Shown here piece after piece: positions 9,616 through 20,057 of a DNA stretch of 64,000 nucleotides. The notes below the pieces were generated by a model. The model was not told the DNA's origin and did no database searches. It saw only the letters and a program-made list of their open reading frames with translations. Position numbers and translations under genes: made by a program. Source of the DNA: Actinophytocola algeriensis (GTDB lineage Bacteria > Actinomycetota > Actinomycetes > Mycobacteriales > Pseudonocardiaceae); assembly GCF_014203735.1 (NCBI RefSeq), contig NZ_JACHJQ010000003.1:977326-1041325 (forward strand), given 5' to 3'. How positions within the stretch are numbered: position 1 is the stretch's first letter; every line of letters starts with the position of its first letter.

Positions 9616-9966
9616 ATGGCGCAGAAGGTCACGGTTAGCCTGGTCGACGACCTCGATGGTTCAGAGGCGGAGGAGACTGTCGAGTTCGGTTTGGACGGCG
9701 CGTTCTACGAGATCGACCTCTCCGAGGACAATGCGGAGCGGTTGCGGGACGCGCTCGCCGAATACGTCGAGCACGCGCGCCGGTCCGGTGGCCGTAAGCG
9801 CAGCGGTGGCCGAGTGGCCGTCGCGGGACGTGCCCCACGCACCGCGTCGGCGGATCGGGAACAGAACCAGGCAATGCGTGAGTGGGCCCGTAAGCAGGGC
9901 ATGAACATCTCCGATCGCGGCCGAATCCCGAAGGAAGTCGCTGAGGCGTACAACGCTCAGGCCTGA
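9616..9966 (+). CDS. lsr2: Lsr2 family nucleoid-associated protein
   Basis: Lsr2 is the H-NS-like nucleoid protein of actinobacteria, which bridges DNA and silences AT-rich, horizontally acquired genes. The 116-residue product has the N-terminal dimerisation domain ([20 protein letters not shown]) and a C-terminal DNA-binding domain. The latter contains the AT-hook-like RGR motif within [10 protein letters not shown] (about residues 100-109), joined by a basic Gly/Arg linker. ATG 9616 is preceded by GAGGAG. Its conserved position between lysS and clpC supports the orthologous copy. The AT-richer genes of the element at 45-47.5 kb would be plausible silencing targets. Confidence 0.97.
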   Translation: MAQKVTVSLVDDLDGSEAEETVEFGLDGAFYEIDLSEDNAERLRDALAEYVEHARRSGGRKRSGGRVAVAGRAPRTASADREQNQAMREWARKQGMNISDRGRIPKEVAEAYNAQA

Positions 9967-9986
9967 GATTCACACAATCGTGCGGC

Positions 9987-10015
9987 GCCGGTTCCCGCAT
10001 TAGGCGGGAACCGGC
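9987..10015. terminator. Intrinsic terminator between lsr2 and the MFS gene
   Basis: A perfect 12-bp stem, GCCGGTTCCCGC (9987-9998) with its complement (10004-10015) and a 5-nt loop, is followed by ATTTCGCTT on the plus strand. It lies at the lsr2 end and overlaps the last codons of the convergent MFS gene, so it may serve both directions. Confidence 0.85.
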
Positions 10016-11214
10016 GATTTCGCTTCGGCCGGGCGCACCGCGAGGGCGATCCACACGGCACTGCCGAGTGTCGCCGCGCCCGCGAGTGCCATCGCGACCC
10101 CCACCGGTACCACCTCGGTCAGCCCGCCGAACACGAGTGGCCCGACACCCTGGAACGTCATCAGGCCGGTCGACAGCAACCCGAACGCCTGCCCGGTCGA
10201 GTCGTCCGGCAGCGCGTCCCGGAACCGGCCCTGCAGCCCGACGCCGAACGCGAACCCGGCGCCCAGGAACACCATGAGCACACCCGCGGTCACCGCGTTC
10301 AGGTCGAACACGAAAGCGACCAGCGGCAACCCGAGCACCGCCACCAGCACCGGCACCGCCCGCTCCCGCAGGTGCGGCGTGAACACCCTGGTCACCACCA
10401 GGTTGCCGACGAACATCCCGGCCGGGATGCACGCGAGCACGACACCGGCCGCGCCGGTGGGGAAGCCCGCGAGGGCCGCGTAGGGGATCAGCAGGCTCTC
10501 CCCGCCGATCACCAGCGCGGGCGGCAGCCAGTTCGCGAACAGCAGCCGCCGGACCACGGGGTCGACGAGCAGCTCACGCGCGCCGTGGAAGCTCTGCCGC
10601 ACCAGCGACCGCTCGCTCTGCCGGCCAGGCGCGGGCAGGTCGGGCAGCGCGAGCCAGGCCCACAGGGCGGCGACGGCGTGGCAGGAAGCGGTCACCAACA
10701 GGGCCGTCTCCGACCCGACGAACGCGACCGCGAGCCCGCCGCCCGCCATCCCGATGACCTGCGCCGCCGACGACGCGAGCTGGAACAGGCCACGTCCGAC
10801 GACGAACGCGTCCCCGGTCAGCACGTCGGCGGTGAGCCGCCCCGCGGTGCCGTTGAACACCGGCGCGAGGCAGCCGATGCCGGCGACCAGCAGCAGGCTC
10901 GCCCACACGGGCATGCCACCGACCGCCAGCACGGCGGCCGCGCCTGCCTCCAGCGTGTAGCCGGTGACGATCAGCAGCCGCGGCCGGACCAGGTCGGGCA
11001 GCGCGCCGATGACGAGCCCGCCGACGACCTGGGGGAGGAACGAGGCACCGAACGTCACCGCGCCGAGCAGCGCCGACCCGGTGGCCGTGAAGACCAGCAC
11101 GGACAGGGCGACCGTGCGCAGGGTGTCGGCGCCGATCGCGAGGGCCCTGGTGAGGAAGACCGTGCGGTAGACCGGCACGGCCAGGACCTGGCGGAAGGTG
11201 GCTCGTTCACTCAC
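10000..11214 (-). CDS. MFS transporter
   Basis: This 404-residue major facilitator protein has about twelve hydrophobic segments. The first half starts SERATFRQVLAVPVYRTVF, and the conserved loop between helices 2 and 3 appears as PDLVRPRLLIVTGY. It resembles actinobacterial drug or metabolite exporters; the substrate is unknown. GTG 11214 is chosen because the family alignment begins there; a long Pro/Arg-rich upstream extension looks non-coding. The gene diverges from a winged-helix regulator 65 bp away, a usual arrangement for repressor-controlled efflux. Confidence 0.87.
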   Translation of the reverse strand: MSERATFRQVLAVPVYRTVFLTRALAIGADTLRTVALSVLVFTATGSALLGAVTFGASFLPQVVGGLVIGALPDLVRPRLLIVTGYTLEAGAAAVLAVGGMPVWASLLLVAGIGCLAPVFNGTAGRLTADVLTGDAFVVGRGLFQLASSAAQVIGMAGGGLAVAFVGSETALLVTASCHAVAALWAWLALPDLPAPGRQSERSLVRQSFHGARELLVDPVVRRLLFANWLPPALVIGGESLLIPYAALAGFPTGAAGVVLACIPAGMFVGNLVVTRVFTPHLRERAVPVLVAVLGLPLVAFVFDLNAVTAGVLMVFLGAGFAFGVGLQGRFRDALPDDSTGQAFGLLSTGLMTFQGVGPLVFGGLTEVVPVGVAMALAGAATLGSAVWIALAVRPAEAKSPVPA

Positions 11215-11279
11215 GGCCCCAGCCTCTGCCTTCTGGTGACCGCGTCCCACTCTTTCGTGCATCGGCGTAAGGTCGCGGT

Positions 11280-12260
11280 GTGCTGAGGTTCGTGGCGGGC
11301 CGGGACGACCTGTTGAACAGCCGTTTCGCGCTGTCGCCGGTGACCGAGCTGGAGAACCTGCTGCGCAAGCTGTCCGGCCGCAAACGGGCGGCGCTGCCAC
11401 CGGCGTGGTCGGCACGCCTGACGCCGGCCTTCCAGCGTCTGCGCGCGGAGACGGCCCTGGACGCGGTGCTCGCACTGCAGAGCGAGCGGTACGGCGCCGC
11501 GTTCGTGGTGCAGCCGCCGGCGAGCATGGCGCAGACCATCGACGACGACCTGGCCGCGCTGCGGTCGACGCCGCTGGCGCAGGCCCGCAAGGAGATCGCC
11601 GACTGCCTCGCGCGCCGTCCGGCGACCGACCCGAAGGTGCTGGCGGTCCTGGAAGACCGGCACGTGGCCACGATCATGGCGGACGCGATGGAGGCGGCCT
11701 GGCACGAGCTGGTCGCCCCGGACTGGCCGACGCTGCGGGCGGTGCTGGAGCGCGACGTGGTCCATCGCGGTGGACTGCTCAGCACGGGCGGCTGGCAGGC
11801 GGCGTTCGCGGGCCTGCACAAGAGGCTCGCGTGGCGCGACGGCGGGCTGGAGCTGAGCAGGTTCGTGGACGCGACGTACGAGCTGGATGGCGCGGGGCTC
11901 CTGCTGGTGCCCGCGGTCTTCGTGTGGCCGAACATCGGCGCGTACACCGACCCGCCCTGGCCGAAGGCGCTGGTCTACCCGGCGCGCGGCACGGCGGCGC
12001 TGTGGGACCCAGGCCCGGCGACGCCGCCGGACGCGCTGGCGTCACTGCTGGGCCGCTCCCGGGCGCGACTGCTGGTGTCCCTCTCGGACGCGGCGAGCAC
12101 GACCCAGCTCGCGACGTCGCTGGGCATGGCCACGGGCGCGGTGGGCGACCACCTGGCGGTGCTGCGCAACGCGGGCCTGGTCACGAGGGCCCGCTCTGGC
12201 CGCTCCGTGCTGTACAGGAGGACGCCACTGGGCGACGCGCTGGCGGGCGGGACGCCGTGA
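11280..12260 (+). CDS. ArsR-type winged-helix transcriptional regulator (DUF5937-like)
   Basis: The 326-residue protein has a long N-terminal region of unknown fold and a C-terminal winged helix: ASTTQLATSLGMATGAVGDH (helix-turn-helix, about residues 275-294), then LAVLRNAGLVTRARSGRSVLYRRTPLG split over the wing. This layout fits the large ArsR-like regulators of actinomycetes that carry DUF5937. No metal-binding cysteines are visible. It diverges from the MFS exporter and probably controls it. GTG 11280 is the start. A paired DnaA-box element begins 2 bp after its stop codon. Confidence 0.83.
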   Translation: MLRFVAGRDDLLNSRFALSPVTELENLLRKLSGRKRAALPPAWSARLTPAFQRLRAETALDAVLALQSERYGAAFVVQPPASMAQTIDDDLAALRSTPLAQARKEIADCLARRPATDPKVLAVLEDRHVATIMADAMEAAWHELVAPDWPTLRAVLERDVVHRGGLLSTGGWQAAFAGLHKRLAWRDGGLELSRFVDATYELDGAGLLLVPAVFVWPNIGAYTDPPWPKALVYPARGTAALWDPGPATPPDALASLLGRSRARLLVSLSDAASTTQLATSLGMATGAVGDHLAVLRNAGLVTRARSGRSVLYRRTPLGDALAGGTP

Positions 12261-12261
12261 C

Positions 12262-12420
12262 GCCTCCGGCCCCCGGATTCCACGCTACCGGCGAGCACCG
12301 ACGGGCCCGGCTCACCGGACCGGGCGCTGTGGACAACCTGGAGAGCTGTGGACAACCGCCGCGCAGCCGCGCCGCACTGTCGGTGCCGTGCCGTAGCGTG
12401 GTTCGAGGGGGCCGGAGGCC
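12262..12420. repeat. Complete paired DnaA-box element (copy A)
   Basis: Left arm 12262-12304 (GCCTCCGGCCCCCGG through CACCGAC) and right arm 12376-12420 (ACTGTCGGTGCC through GGGGGCCGGAGGCC) are imperfect inverted repeats. Between them lie TGTGGACAA at 12328-12336 and 12347-12355, 19 bp apart. The arms sit 1 bp after the stop of the ArsR-like gene and 5 bp from the stop of the convergent gene. The element therefore fills the whole convergent gap and may also terminate transcription. Confidence 0.85.
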
Positions 12421-12425
12421 ACGCC

Positions 12426-12872
12426 TCACCGCATCCGGCCCAGCACCTGTTCGGCGGGAATCGGCGGCTGCACCGCGATCTCGAGTACCGCGGTCGGCGT
12501 GGTCAGCCGGGTCACCCGGCAGTCCGGATCCAGCCACAACCGGCTGAGCCCGCGGATCGGGCCCGGCGAGCCCGCGGCCACCACCTGCACCGGCGTCACC
12601 GGTCGTTTCAGGAACGACATGCCACCCACGAACCGGGTGAACTCCAACCTGCCGGGCGTCGCGACCGCCGTGCCGGAGCGCCACCTCGGCCCCAGCCCCG
12701 CGTGCGACCCGTCGACCACCCGCAGCACCACCACGGCCCGCCCGGCCTGCCACTCACTCCTGGTCACCCGGTACATGGCTCGGTGGCGCAGCCGTTGCCC
12801 CGGCCCGGGCGTGTACAGGAACACGAGGACCACGGCCGCGATCACGAGGCCGACGAGCAGGTTCGTCAACAC
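12426..12872 (-). CDS. Single-pass membrane protein of unknown function (DUF2550-like)
   Basis: The 148-residue product has one N-terminal transmembrane helix (about residues 5-20) followed by a cytoplasmic domain of about 125 residues rich in beta-prone sequence (AVVVLRVVDG, RLEFTRFVGG, AVLEIAVQPP). The arrangement of a helix followed by a small beta domain resembles DUF2550 proteins of actinobacteria, but I cannot confirm membership. No catalytic motif is seen. It lies 33 bp from the FhuF-type gene in the same direction and could be co-transcribed with it. ATG 12872 is the only good start. Confidence 0.65.
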   Translation of the reverse strand: MLTNLLVGLVIAAVVLVFLYTPGPGQRLRHRAMYRVTRSEWQAGRAVVVLRVVDGSHAGLGPRWRSGTAVATPGRLEFTRFVGGMSFLKRPVTPVQVVAAGSPGPIRGLSRLWLDPDCRVTRLTTPTAVLEIAVQPPIPAEQVLGRMR

Positions 12873-12905
12873 CGGTCCAGCGTGCCAAGCGGGCCTAACA
12901 TCGGG

Positions 12906-13739
12906 CTAACTCTTCGCGCAGACCCTCGGGCACGTGTCGCAGACGCCCTGACCGGCCTCCATCAGGTAGTGGAAGCAACACGCCTCGCGCCGCCGCGTCC
13001 ACCCCGTCCTGCCGTCGTCCTCGATCACAGGGCGCAGCGTGGACGCCGAGGTCAGCGGTGCGAACCGGTCCGGCAGCAGCAGGTTGGCGTCCAGCACCCC
13101 TGCCGTCTCGTCGCCCGCGTACCGGCCGACGAGCCACATCGAGTGGTCGATCGCGTCGGTCGCGGCCGCCCACAGCGTGTGCCTGCCGAACCGCACGGTC
13201 CCGCTGAACGCCGACACGAACCGGGCCGCGTGCGCGGTGAAGCGGCCGCGCAACACCGCGGCGAGGGCTTTCTCGGTGGGCACGACCGTCGCGTTGGCCG
13301 TGCCGGCGGCCGGGTCGTCCGGCAGGCAGACGAAGCTCTCGTCCAGAACCGCGATGGAATCCGGGTGGGGTCTCGGTCGAGCTTTGTGGAAGGCGAGGTG
13401 CTCCGGACGCAGCGACGGCACCCGCCGCTCGTGGTGGAAGAGCAGTGCCGCGAGGTACCCGGGGACGCCGAGGTACCACGACATCACGTAACCGGCGGTG
13501 GTCCGTTCTGGGGCCTCGCTGTAGCGATCATGCAGCCAACCTGCGAGTTCCTGTCGCCAAAGAGTGAACCGGTCGGGCGCGGAGAGTAGTTCCGCACAGT
13601 TCACCCAGCCGGTGGAATCGTCGGGTAGCCCGACGCGGACCTCGGTCCTGACCTGGCGGGACGCGGCCCGTGTGACGGATTCGACAAGCGAAGGGGCGCG
13701 CGTTTCAGTCACAAGCCGTAGGCTTGGACTGGTCCGCAT
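12906..13739 (-). CDS. FhuF-like (2Fe-2S) siderophore-iron reductase
   Basis: The 277-residue product ends with the FhuF-type iron-sulfur motif: CC at about residues 253-254, then CDTC with a final C (pattern C-C-x10-C-x2-C). FhuF proteins reduce ferric siderophores in the cytosol to release iron. The body has the alpha-helical FhuF/ferric iron reductase layout, with Trp-rich stretches. ATG 13739 was chosen; an in-frame extension upstream would run over the iron box. An IdeR/DmdR-type iron box at 13760-13778 lies 21 bp upstream of the start, so iron-dependent repression is likely. Confidence 0.85.
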   Translation of the reverse strand: MRTSPSLRLVTETRAPSLVESVTRAASRQVRTEVRVGLPDDSTGWVNCAELLSAPDRFTLWRQELAGWLHDRYSEAPERTTAGYVMSWYLGVPGYLAALLFHHERRVPSLRPEHLAFHKARPRPHPDSIAVLDESFVCLPDDPAAGTANATVVPTEKALAAVLRGRFTAHAARFVSAFSGTVRFGRHTLWAAATDAIDHSMWLVGRYAGDETAGVLDANLLLPDRFAPLTSASTLRPVIEDDGRTGWTRRREACCFHYLMEAGQGVCDTCPRVCAKS

Positions 13740-13759
13740 GGGTATCTCCCGGGGCGTGG

Positions 13760-13778
13760 TTAGGTGAGCCTGACCTAA
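13760..13778. promoter_or_regulatory. Iron box (IdeR/DmdR operator)
   Basis: TTAGGTGAGCCTGACCTAA matches the 19-bp actinobacterial iron-box consensus TWAGGTWAGSCTWACCTWA at 17 of 19 positions, with the two mismatches placed symmetrically. It lies just upstream of the FhuF-like gene. Confidence 0.85.
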
Positions 13779-13822
13779 CTCTAACTCACCAACAAGATCA
13801 TCGCGACCCCGGTGCCGGGCGT

Positions 13823-13839
13823 GTTCGCGTTCAGCGGAC
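13823..13839. promoter_or_regulatory. Candidate ClgR operator upstream of clpC
   Basis: GTTCGC-GTTCA-GCGGAC fits the published ClgR-type pattern GTTCGC-N5-GCG known upstream of clp genes in Streptomyces and Corynebacterium; the outer half-sites are near-palindromic. It is 185 bp upstream of the clpC start. The assignment is a motif match only. Confidence 0.5.
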
Positions 13840-14023
13840 AACCACCTCTGGCGGAATCCGTCCACGTCGTCGCACGTTGTTCCTCACGAAGGCCGCGGAT
13901 AGCCGCAAGTGGTACTGAGAGCGACAGGCTGGACGACTACAGTGGTCTTCACGGTGCTGACCCACCGCACAAGAGAAAGATGCGGTGAAGTAAGGGCCGC
14001 CGGCGCAGCAGTCAGGAGTGCAG

Positions 14024-16579
<2,556 letters not shown>

Positions 16580-16595
16580 TCCGAAAGTTCTGAGG

Positions 16596-16630
16596 AAAGG
16601 CCGCGCTCCCTTCGAGGGGGCGCGGCCTTT
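16596..16630 (+). terminator. Intrinsic terminator of clpC
   Basis: A 16-bp stem (16596-16611 pairs with 16615-16630, one G-T pair) around a TCG loop, with AAAGGCCGCG at its base, is followed by CTGTTG. It lies 17 bp after the clpC stop. Confidence 0.93.
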
Positions 16631-16659
16631 CTGTTGCGACCCACCGGCCGCGCCGCGAG

Positions 16660-16755
16660 TTGTCCACAGCCGAGCCGGTTATCCACAGGTCTGCCCACAG
16701 CCCACCGTGACTGTCGGTGCCGCCCCGTAAGCTGGATTCCCGGGGGCCGGAGGCC
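16660..16755. repeat. Partial paired DnaA-box element (copy B)
   Basis: TTGTCCACA at 16660-16668 and TTATCCACA at 16679-16687 are 19 bp apart, followed by the right arm 16710-16755 (ACTGTCGGTGCC through GGGGGCCGGAGGCC). A left arm is absent; the clpC terminator occupies that place. Confidence 0.83.
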
Positions 16756-16832
16756 GCCCCCTGACAGAGGCACGAGAACCTCGAAAACCCAAGCAACGCA
16801 AGGGGTTCCGGCGCTGCGGCGGTGCGGCGGCT

Positions 16833-17002
16833 GGCCTCCGGCCCCCTCGAACCACGCTACGCGATGGCACCGACACAACCGGCCGCGCCAACGTTCCGTA
16901 ACCCGGGTTATCCACAGCCGACACGGTTGTCCACAGGCGCCCTGGGGACAACTCCGGAGTGTCGCCCACCGCCGTTACGCTGGATTCCGGGGGCCGGAGG
17001 CC
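16833..17002. repeat. Complete paired DnaA-box element (copy C)
   Basis: Left arm 16833-16875 (GGCCTCCGGCCCCC through CACCGACA), boxes TTATCCACA at 16908-16916 and TTGTCCACA at 16927-16935 (19 bp apart), then right arm about 16958-17002 ending GGGGGCCGGAGGCC. With copy B it fills nearly the whole 480-bp gap between clpC and the next gene; I see no gene in that gap. Confidence 0.83.
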
Positions 17003-17059
17003 GCGACACGACCGGCAAGCCAGCGGCGCCACCCACCCAACCTCGGGCAAGCTGTACCC

Positions 17060-17269
17060 ATGGGGCTTGAGGACGACCCGTTCGACTGGCGGGTCACCAA
17101 GGACGGGCAGCTGCTCGTCTCCCGCGGCGGCCGGGTCGTCACCACGATCCGCGGTACCGCCGCCGACAAGCTCCTCGGCCGCCTCGAACGCGCCGGTGAC
17201 GACGAGACCCAGCACCTCCTCGCCCGCGCCACCGGCAACTACAAACGCGGCAACGAACGCCGTGGGTAG
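17060..17269 (+). CDS. Small conserved actinobacterial protein of unknown function
   Basis: The 69-residue cytosolic protein begins MGLEDDPFDWRVTKDGQLLV; the DPF-W-VTKDG pattern and the following basic strand recur in small actinomycete proteins of unknown function. No enzymatic motif is visible. It overlaps the next gene by 8 bp, indicating translational coupling with the EEP-family protein. ATG 17060 is the first start after the copy C element; a much longer upstream frame runs through the repeats and is not credible. Confidence 0.72.
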   Translation: MGLEDDPFDWRVTKDGQLLVSRGGRVVTTIRGTAADKLLGRLERAGDDETQHLLARATGNYKRGNERRG

Positions 17270-18278
17270 GCGGAGCCAGGCAACCGACGAGGTCGACTAC
17301 GCACCCGTCGACGACGTCGCCGAACCCGGTCGGCGCCGCCGGAGCGGCAAGGTCACGTTCCTCCTGGCCGTTCTCACGCTGGTGGTCCTCGCGTACGGGG
17401 TCGTCCGCGTGCTCAGCCTCGAGAACAACGCGTTCCTCATCGGCGCCATGGCACTCACGCCGTACGTGGTCGCGGGCGCCGTCATGCTCACGTTCGTCAC
17501 CCTGCTGCTGCGGCGGTGGTTCCTGGGGCTGGCGGTCCTCGTCGTCACGCTGTCGCTGTCGTCGCTGCTCGGCCCGAGGTTCCTGGCGGAGGAACAACCG
17601 GCCGCGAACGGGCAGCACCTGCGGATCATGACAGCCAACCTCCGTGCGGGCCTGGCCGACGCGCGCACGCTCGTCGACCTGGTCCGCAGGCACGAGATCG
17701 ACGTGCTGACCATGCCGGAGCTGACCCCGGCCGCGGTGTCCGCTTTGGACAGAGCAGGCCTGTCGAAGTTGTTGCCCCACCACGTTTTCGACGAACGCCC
17801 AGGTGGTGACGGCTCCGGCATCGCGTCGAACCTGCCGCTGCGCCAGATAGTTCTCGTCGACGACAGCACCCTGTCGCAACCGTCGGCGGTGGTGGACCTG
17901 CCGGGCCGCGAGGACATCGAAGTGACCGCGGTGCACGTCCAGCCGCCACTGACGGGCCCCGACGCCCGCACGTGGCGGCAAGAACTCGACGAGCTCCCGA
18001 AGTCCACAACGGACAAGCGACCACGAATCCTGGCGGGCGACTTCAACGCCACACTCGACCACGCCGCCTTCCGCGACCTGGTCGACCACGGCTACGCCGA
18101 CGCGGGCGAGGAGACCGGCGAAGGCATGCAGACCACCTGGTCGTCCTGGCCGACGGGTCCACCACTGACGATCGACCACATCGTGACGGACGTCCGCTGC
18201 GCGATCAGCAGCTACGCCGTGTACGACCTGCCGCACAGCGACCACCGCGCGGTCATGGCCGAGGTCATCCTCCCGTAG
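17262..18278 (+). CDS. Membrane-anchored endonuclease/exonuclease/phosphatase family protein
   Basis: The 338-residue protein has three N-terminal transmembrane helices (about residues 30-48, 58-80 and 83-100) and then an EEP domain outside the membrane. EEP motifs are ANLRAG (about 128), IDVLTMPELTP (metal-binding Glu in a variant QE position), VHVQPP, LAGDFNATLDH (catalytic D and N) and LPHSDHRAVMAEV (catalytic H). The layout fits actinobacterial membrane EEP proteins acting on lipids, nucleotides or DNA; the substrate is unknown. GTG 17262 overlaps the upstream small gene by 8 bp. Confidence 0.87.
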   Translation: MGRRSQATDEVDYAPVDDVAEPGRRRRSGKVTFLLAVLTLVVLAYGVVRVLSLENNAFLIGAMALTPYVVAGAVMLTFVTLLLRRWFLGLAVLVVTLSLSSLLGPRFLAEEQPAANGQHLRIMTANLRAGLADARTLVDLVRRHEIDVLTMPELTPAAVSALDRAGLSKLLPHHVFDERPGGDGSGIASNLPLRQIVLVDDSTLSQPSAVVDLPGREDIEVTAVHVQPPLTGPDARTWRQELDELPKSTTDKRPRILAGDFNATLDHAAFRDLVDHGYADAGEETGEGMQTTWSSWPTGPPLTIDHIVTDVRCAISSYAVYDLPHSDHRAVMAEVILP

Positions 18279-18307
18279 GGACGACCACCCCGACCATGAT
18301 CAACGGC

Positions 18308-18402
18308 GGCCGTCGGCCCCCCGAAATCCAGCGTAGCGGGGAGGGGCGACAGTTTCCGCGCGTTCCGCGGTCGCTGTGGACAACTCAGGTCGCTGTGGAC
18401 AA
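18308..18402. repeat. Partial paired DnaA-box element (copy D)
   Basis: Left arm about 18308-18353 (GGCCGTCGGCCCCCCG through GCGACAGT), then TGTGGACAA at 18375-18383 and 18394-18402, 19 bp apart. No right arm is recognisable before the convergent peptidase gene ends at 18539. Confidence 0.8.
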
Positions 18403-18538
18403 CCAGCACGGCCGCTGCTGTGTCCACCAACGTTTGCCGGTCCTTCGGACACCGCCAGAGCCGCAAAAGGCGCGCGCGGGGCGTGAGCCCCACACCACTC
18501 CCGAGGCTGCCTGCCATCCCAGAGATGGGGACACAGCA

Positions 18539-19987
18539 CTACTTGCGCAGCGGCCCCGGGTACAGGTACTCGTCCGCCGGCTGCGTGTCGTCGCGGAACC
18601 AGGCTTCGAAGAAGTCGGTCAGGTCGCGGCCCGCGATCTCGGACACGAACTTCTCGAACTGCGGCCACGACGCGTTGGCGTCGCGGTGCTTGGTCGGCCA
18701 GTCCTTCAGGACCTTGTTGAACGCGTCCTCGCCGATCTCGCGGCGCAGGGCGTGCAGTGCGAGTGGGCCCTTCTCGTACACGGCGCCGAACTCGTTGCCC
18801 GCGCCCATGTCGTACAGCTTGCCCGACCACAGGTCGTCGGTGCTCCTGGCGACCTCCACGCGGTACTGCTCGTCCAGGTTCGCGCCGTATTTCGCTTCGT
18901 CCCACAGCCACTGGGCGTAGCTCGCGAAGCACTCGTTCAGGCAGATGTCCTTCCACTCGGACACCGTCACCGAGTTGCCCCACCACATGTGTGCGTTCTC
19001 GTGCACCACCACGGGCTCTTCCGCCCACGCCGCGTAGATGGGCCTGCCCTGGGTCTCCAGCGAGAAGCCGATGTTCTCGTTGATGTAGATCCCGCCTGCC
19101 GCCGACTGCGGGTACGGACCGAACTTCGTCTCCAGGAACGCGATGATCTCGGGGAGCTTCGACTCGACCGACTTCTTGTCCTCGGCGCCCGGCGCGTACG
19201 CGCTGACGACCGGTGTGCCGCTGGGGAGCGTCGACCGTTCGAAGGTCCACTTGTCGATGCCGACCGTCGTCAGGTACGTCGCTATGCGGGTGGGCTCGTT
19301 CCAGTGGTACGTGGTCCAGCCGTCGCCACCGGGCGTGGCGGGGGACTCGACACCGTTCGAGACCACGCTCCACCCGTTCGGTACCCGCGCGTCGAGCTTG
19401 AACGTCGCCTTGTCCTTCGGGGTGTCGTTCGCCGGGTACCAGGACGTCGCCGAGTGGGGCTCGCCCGCCGCGAACGCGCCGCCGGACGACGACAGCTGCC
19501 AGCCGTTCTCGCCCAGCGAGCCCTGCCGCGCGGCTTCCGGGACGCCGTCGTACCGCACCCGGGTCGTGAACGTGTCGCCCTCCGCGACCGGGCTCGACGG
19601 GGTGATGACGAGTTCGTGGTCGCCCTCACGGGCGAACTCCGCCTCCGCGTCGCCGACGGTCACCGCCGACACTTCCAGGCCCTGCAGGTCCAGGTTGAAC
19701 TCCGGCAGCTCCGCGCTCGCCTTCGCCGTCACCAGGGTGTCGCCCTGCAACGCCTTCGTGCCGGGGTCGTAGGTGATCTGCACGTGGTACGCGGTGACGT
19801 CGTAGCCCGGGTTGCCGTCCTCCGGGTAGTACGGATCGCCAGCACCGTCACCGCCGGGGGCCTGCGCCGCCGGTGGCGCCTCGTCCGGTGCGGGCGACCC
19901 CTCGTTCGTCCGCGAGACCGTGCAGGCGGCCAGACCCGTCGCGGCCAGCGTGAGGCAGAGAACGCGCACGGCCGTGCGGTGGTGCAT
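18539..19987 (-). CDS. M1 family metallopeptidase lipoprotein
   Basis: The 482-residue secreted aminopeptidase-like protein has a lipoprotein signal peptide ending in the lipobox LAAC (Cys at about residue 22), followed by an acidic Pro-rich linker. The gluzincin zinc site is HENAHMWWG (HExxH at about 325-329), with the third ligand in LNECFASYA 18 residues later. The M1 exopeptidase signature is present only in variant form (INENIGFS rather than GAMEN), as in many actinomycete M1 homologues. ATG 19987 gives a normal signal peptide. It diverges from an alpha/beta hydrolase gene 70 bp away. Confidence 0.9.
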   Translation of the reverse strand: MHHRTAVRVLCLTLAATGLAACTVSRTNEGSPAPDEAPPAAQAPGGDGAGDPYYPEDGNPGYDVTAYHVQITYDPGTKALQGDTLVTAKASAELPEFNLDLQGLEVSAVTVGDAEAEFAREGDHELVITPSSPVAEGDTFTTRVRYDGVPEAARQGSLGENGWQLSSSGGAFAAGEPHSATSWYPANDTPKDKATFKLDARVPNGWSVVSNGVESPATPGGDGWTTYHWNEPTRIATYLTTVGIDKWTFERSTLPSGTPVVSAYAPGAEDKKSVESKLPEIIAFLETKFGPYPQSAAGGIYINENIGFSLETQGRPIYAAWAEEPVVVHENAHMWWGNSVTVSEWKDICLNECFASYAQWLWDEAKYGANLDEQYRVEVARSTDDLWSGKLYDMGAGNEFGAVYEKGPLALHALRREIGEDAFNKVLKDWPTKHRDANASWPQFEKFVSEIAGRDLTDFFEAWFRDDTQPADEYLYPGPLRK

Positions 19988-20057
19988 GGTGAACAGCTCC
20001 CGATCGTCGGTGACCCGGACATCATGACCGACCGGATGTGATGCGTGGGTTGGTTCG

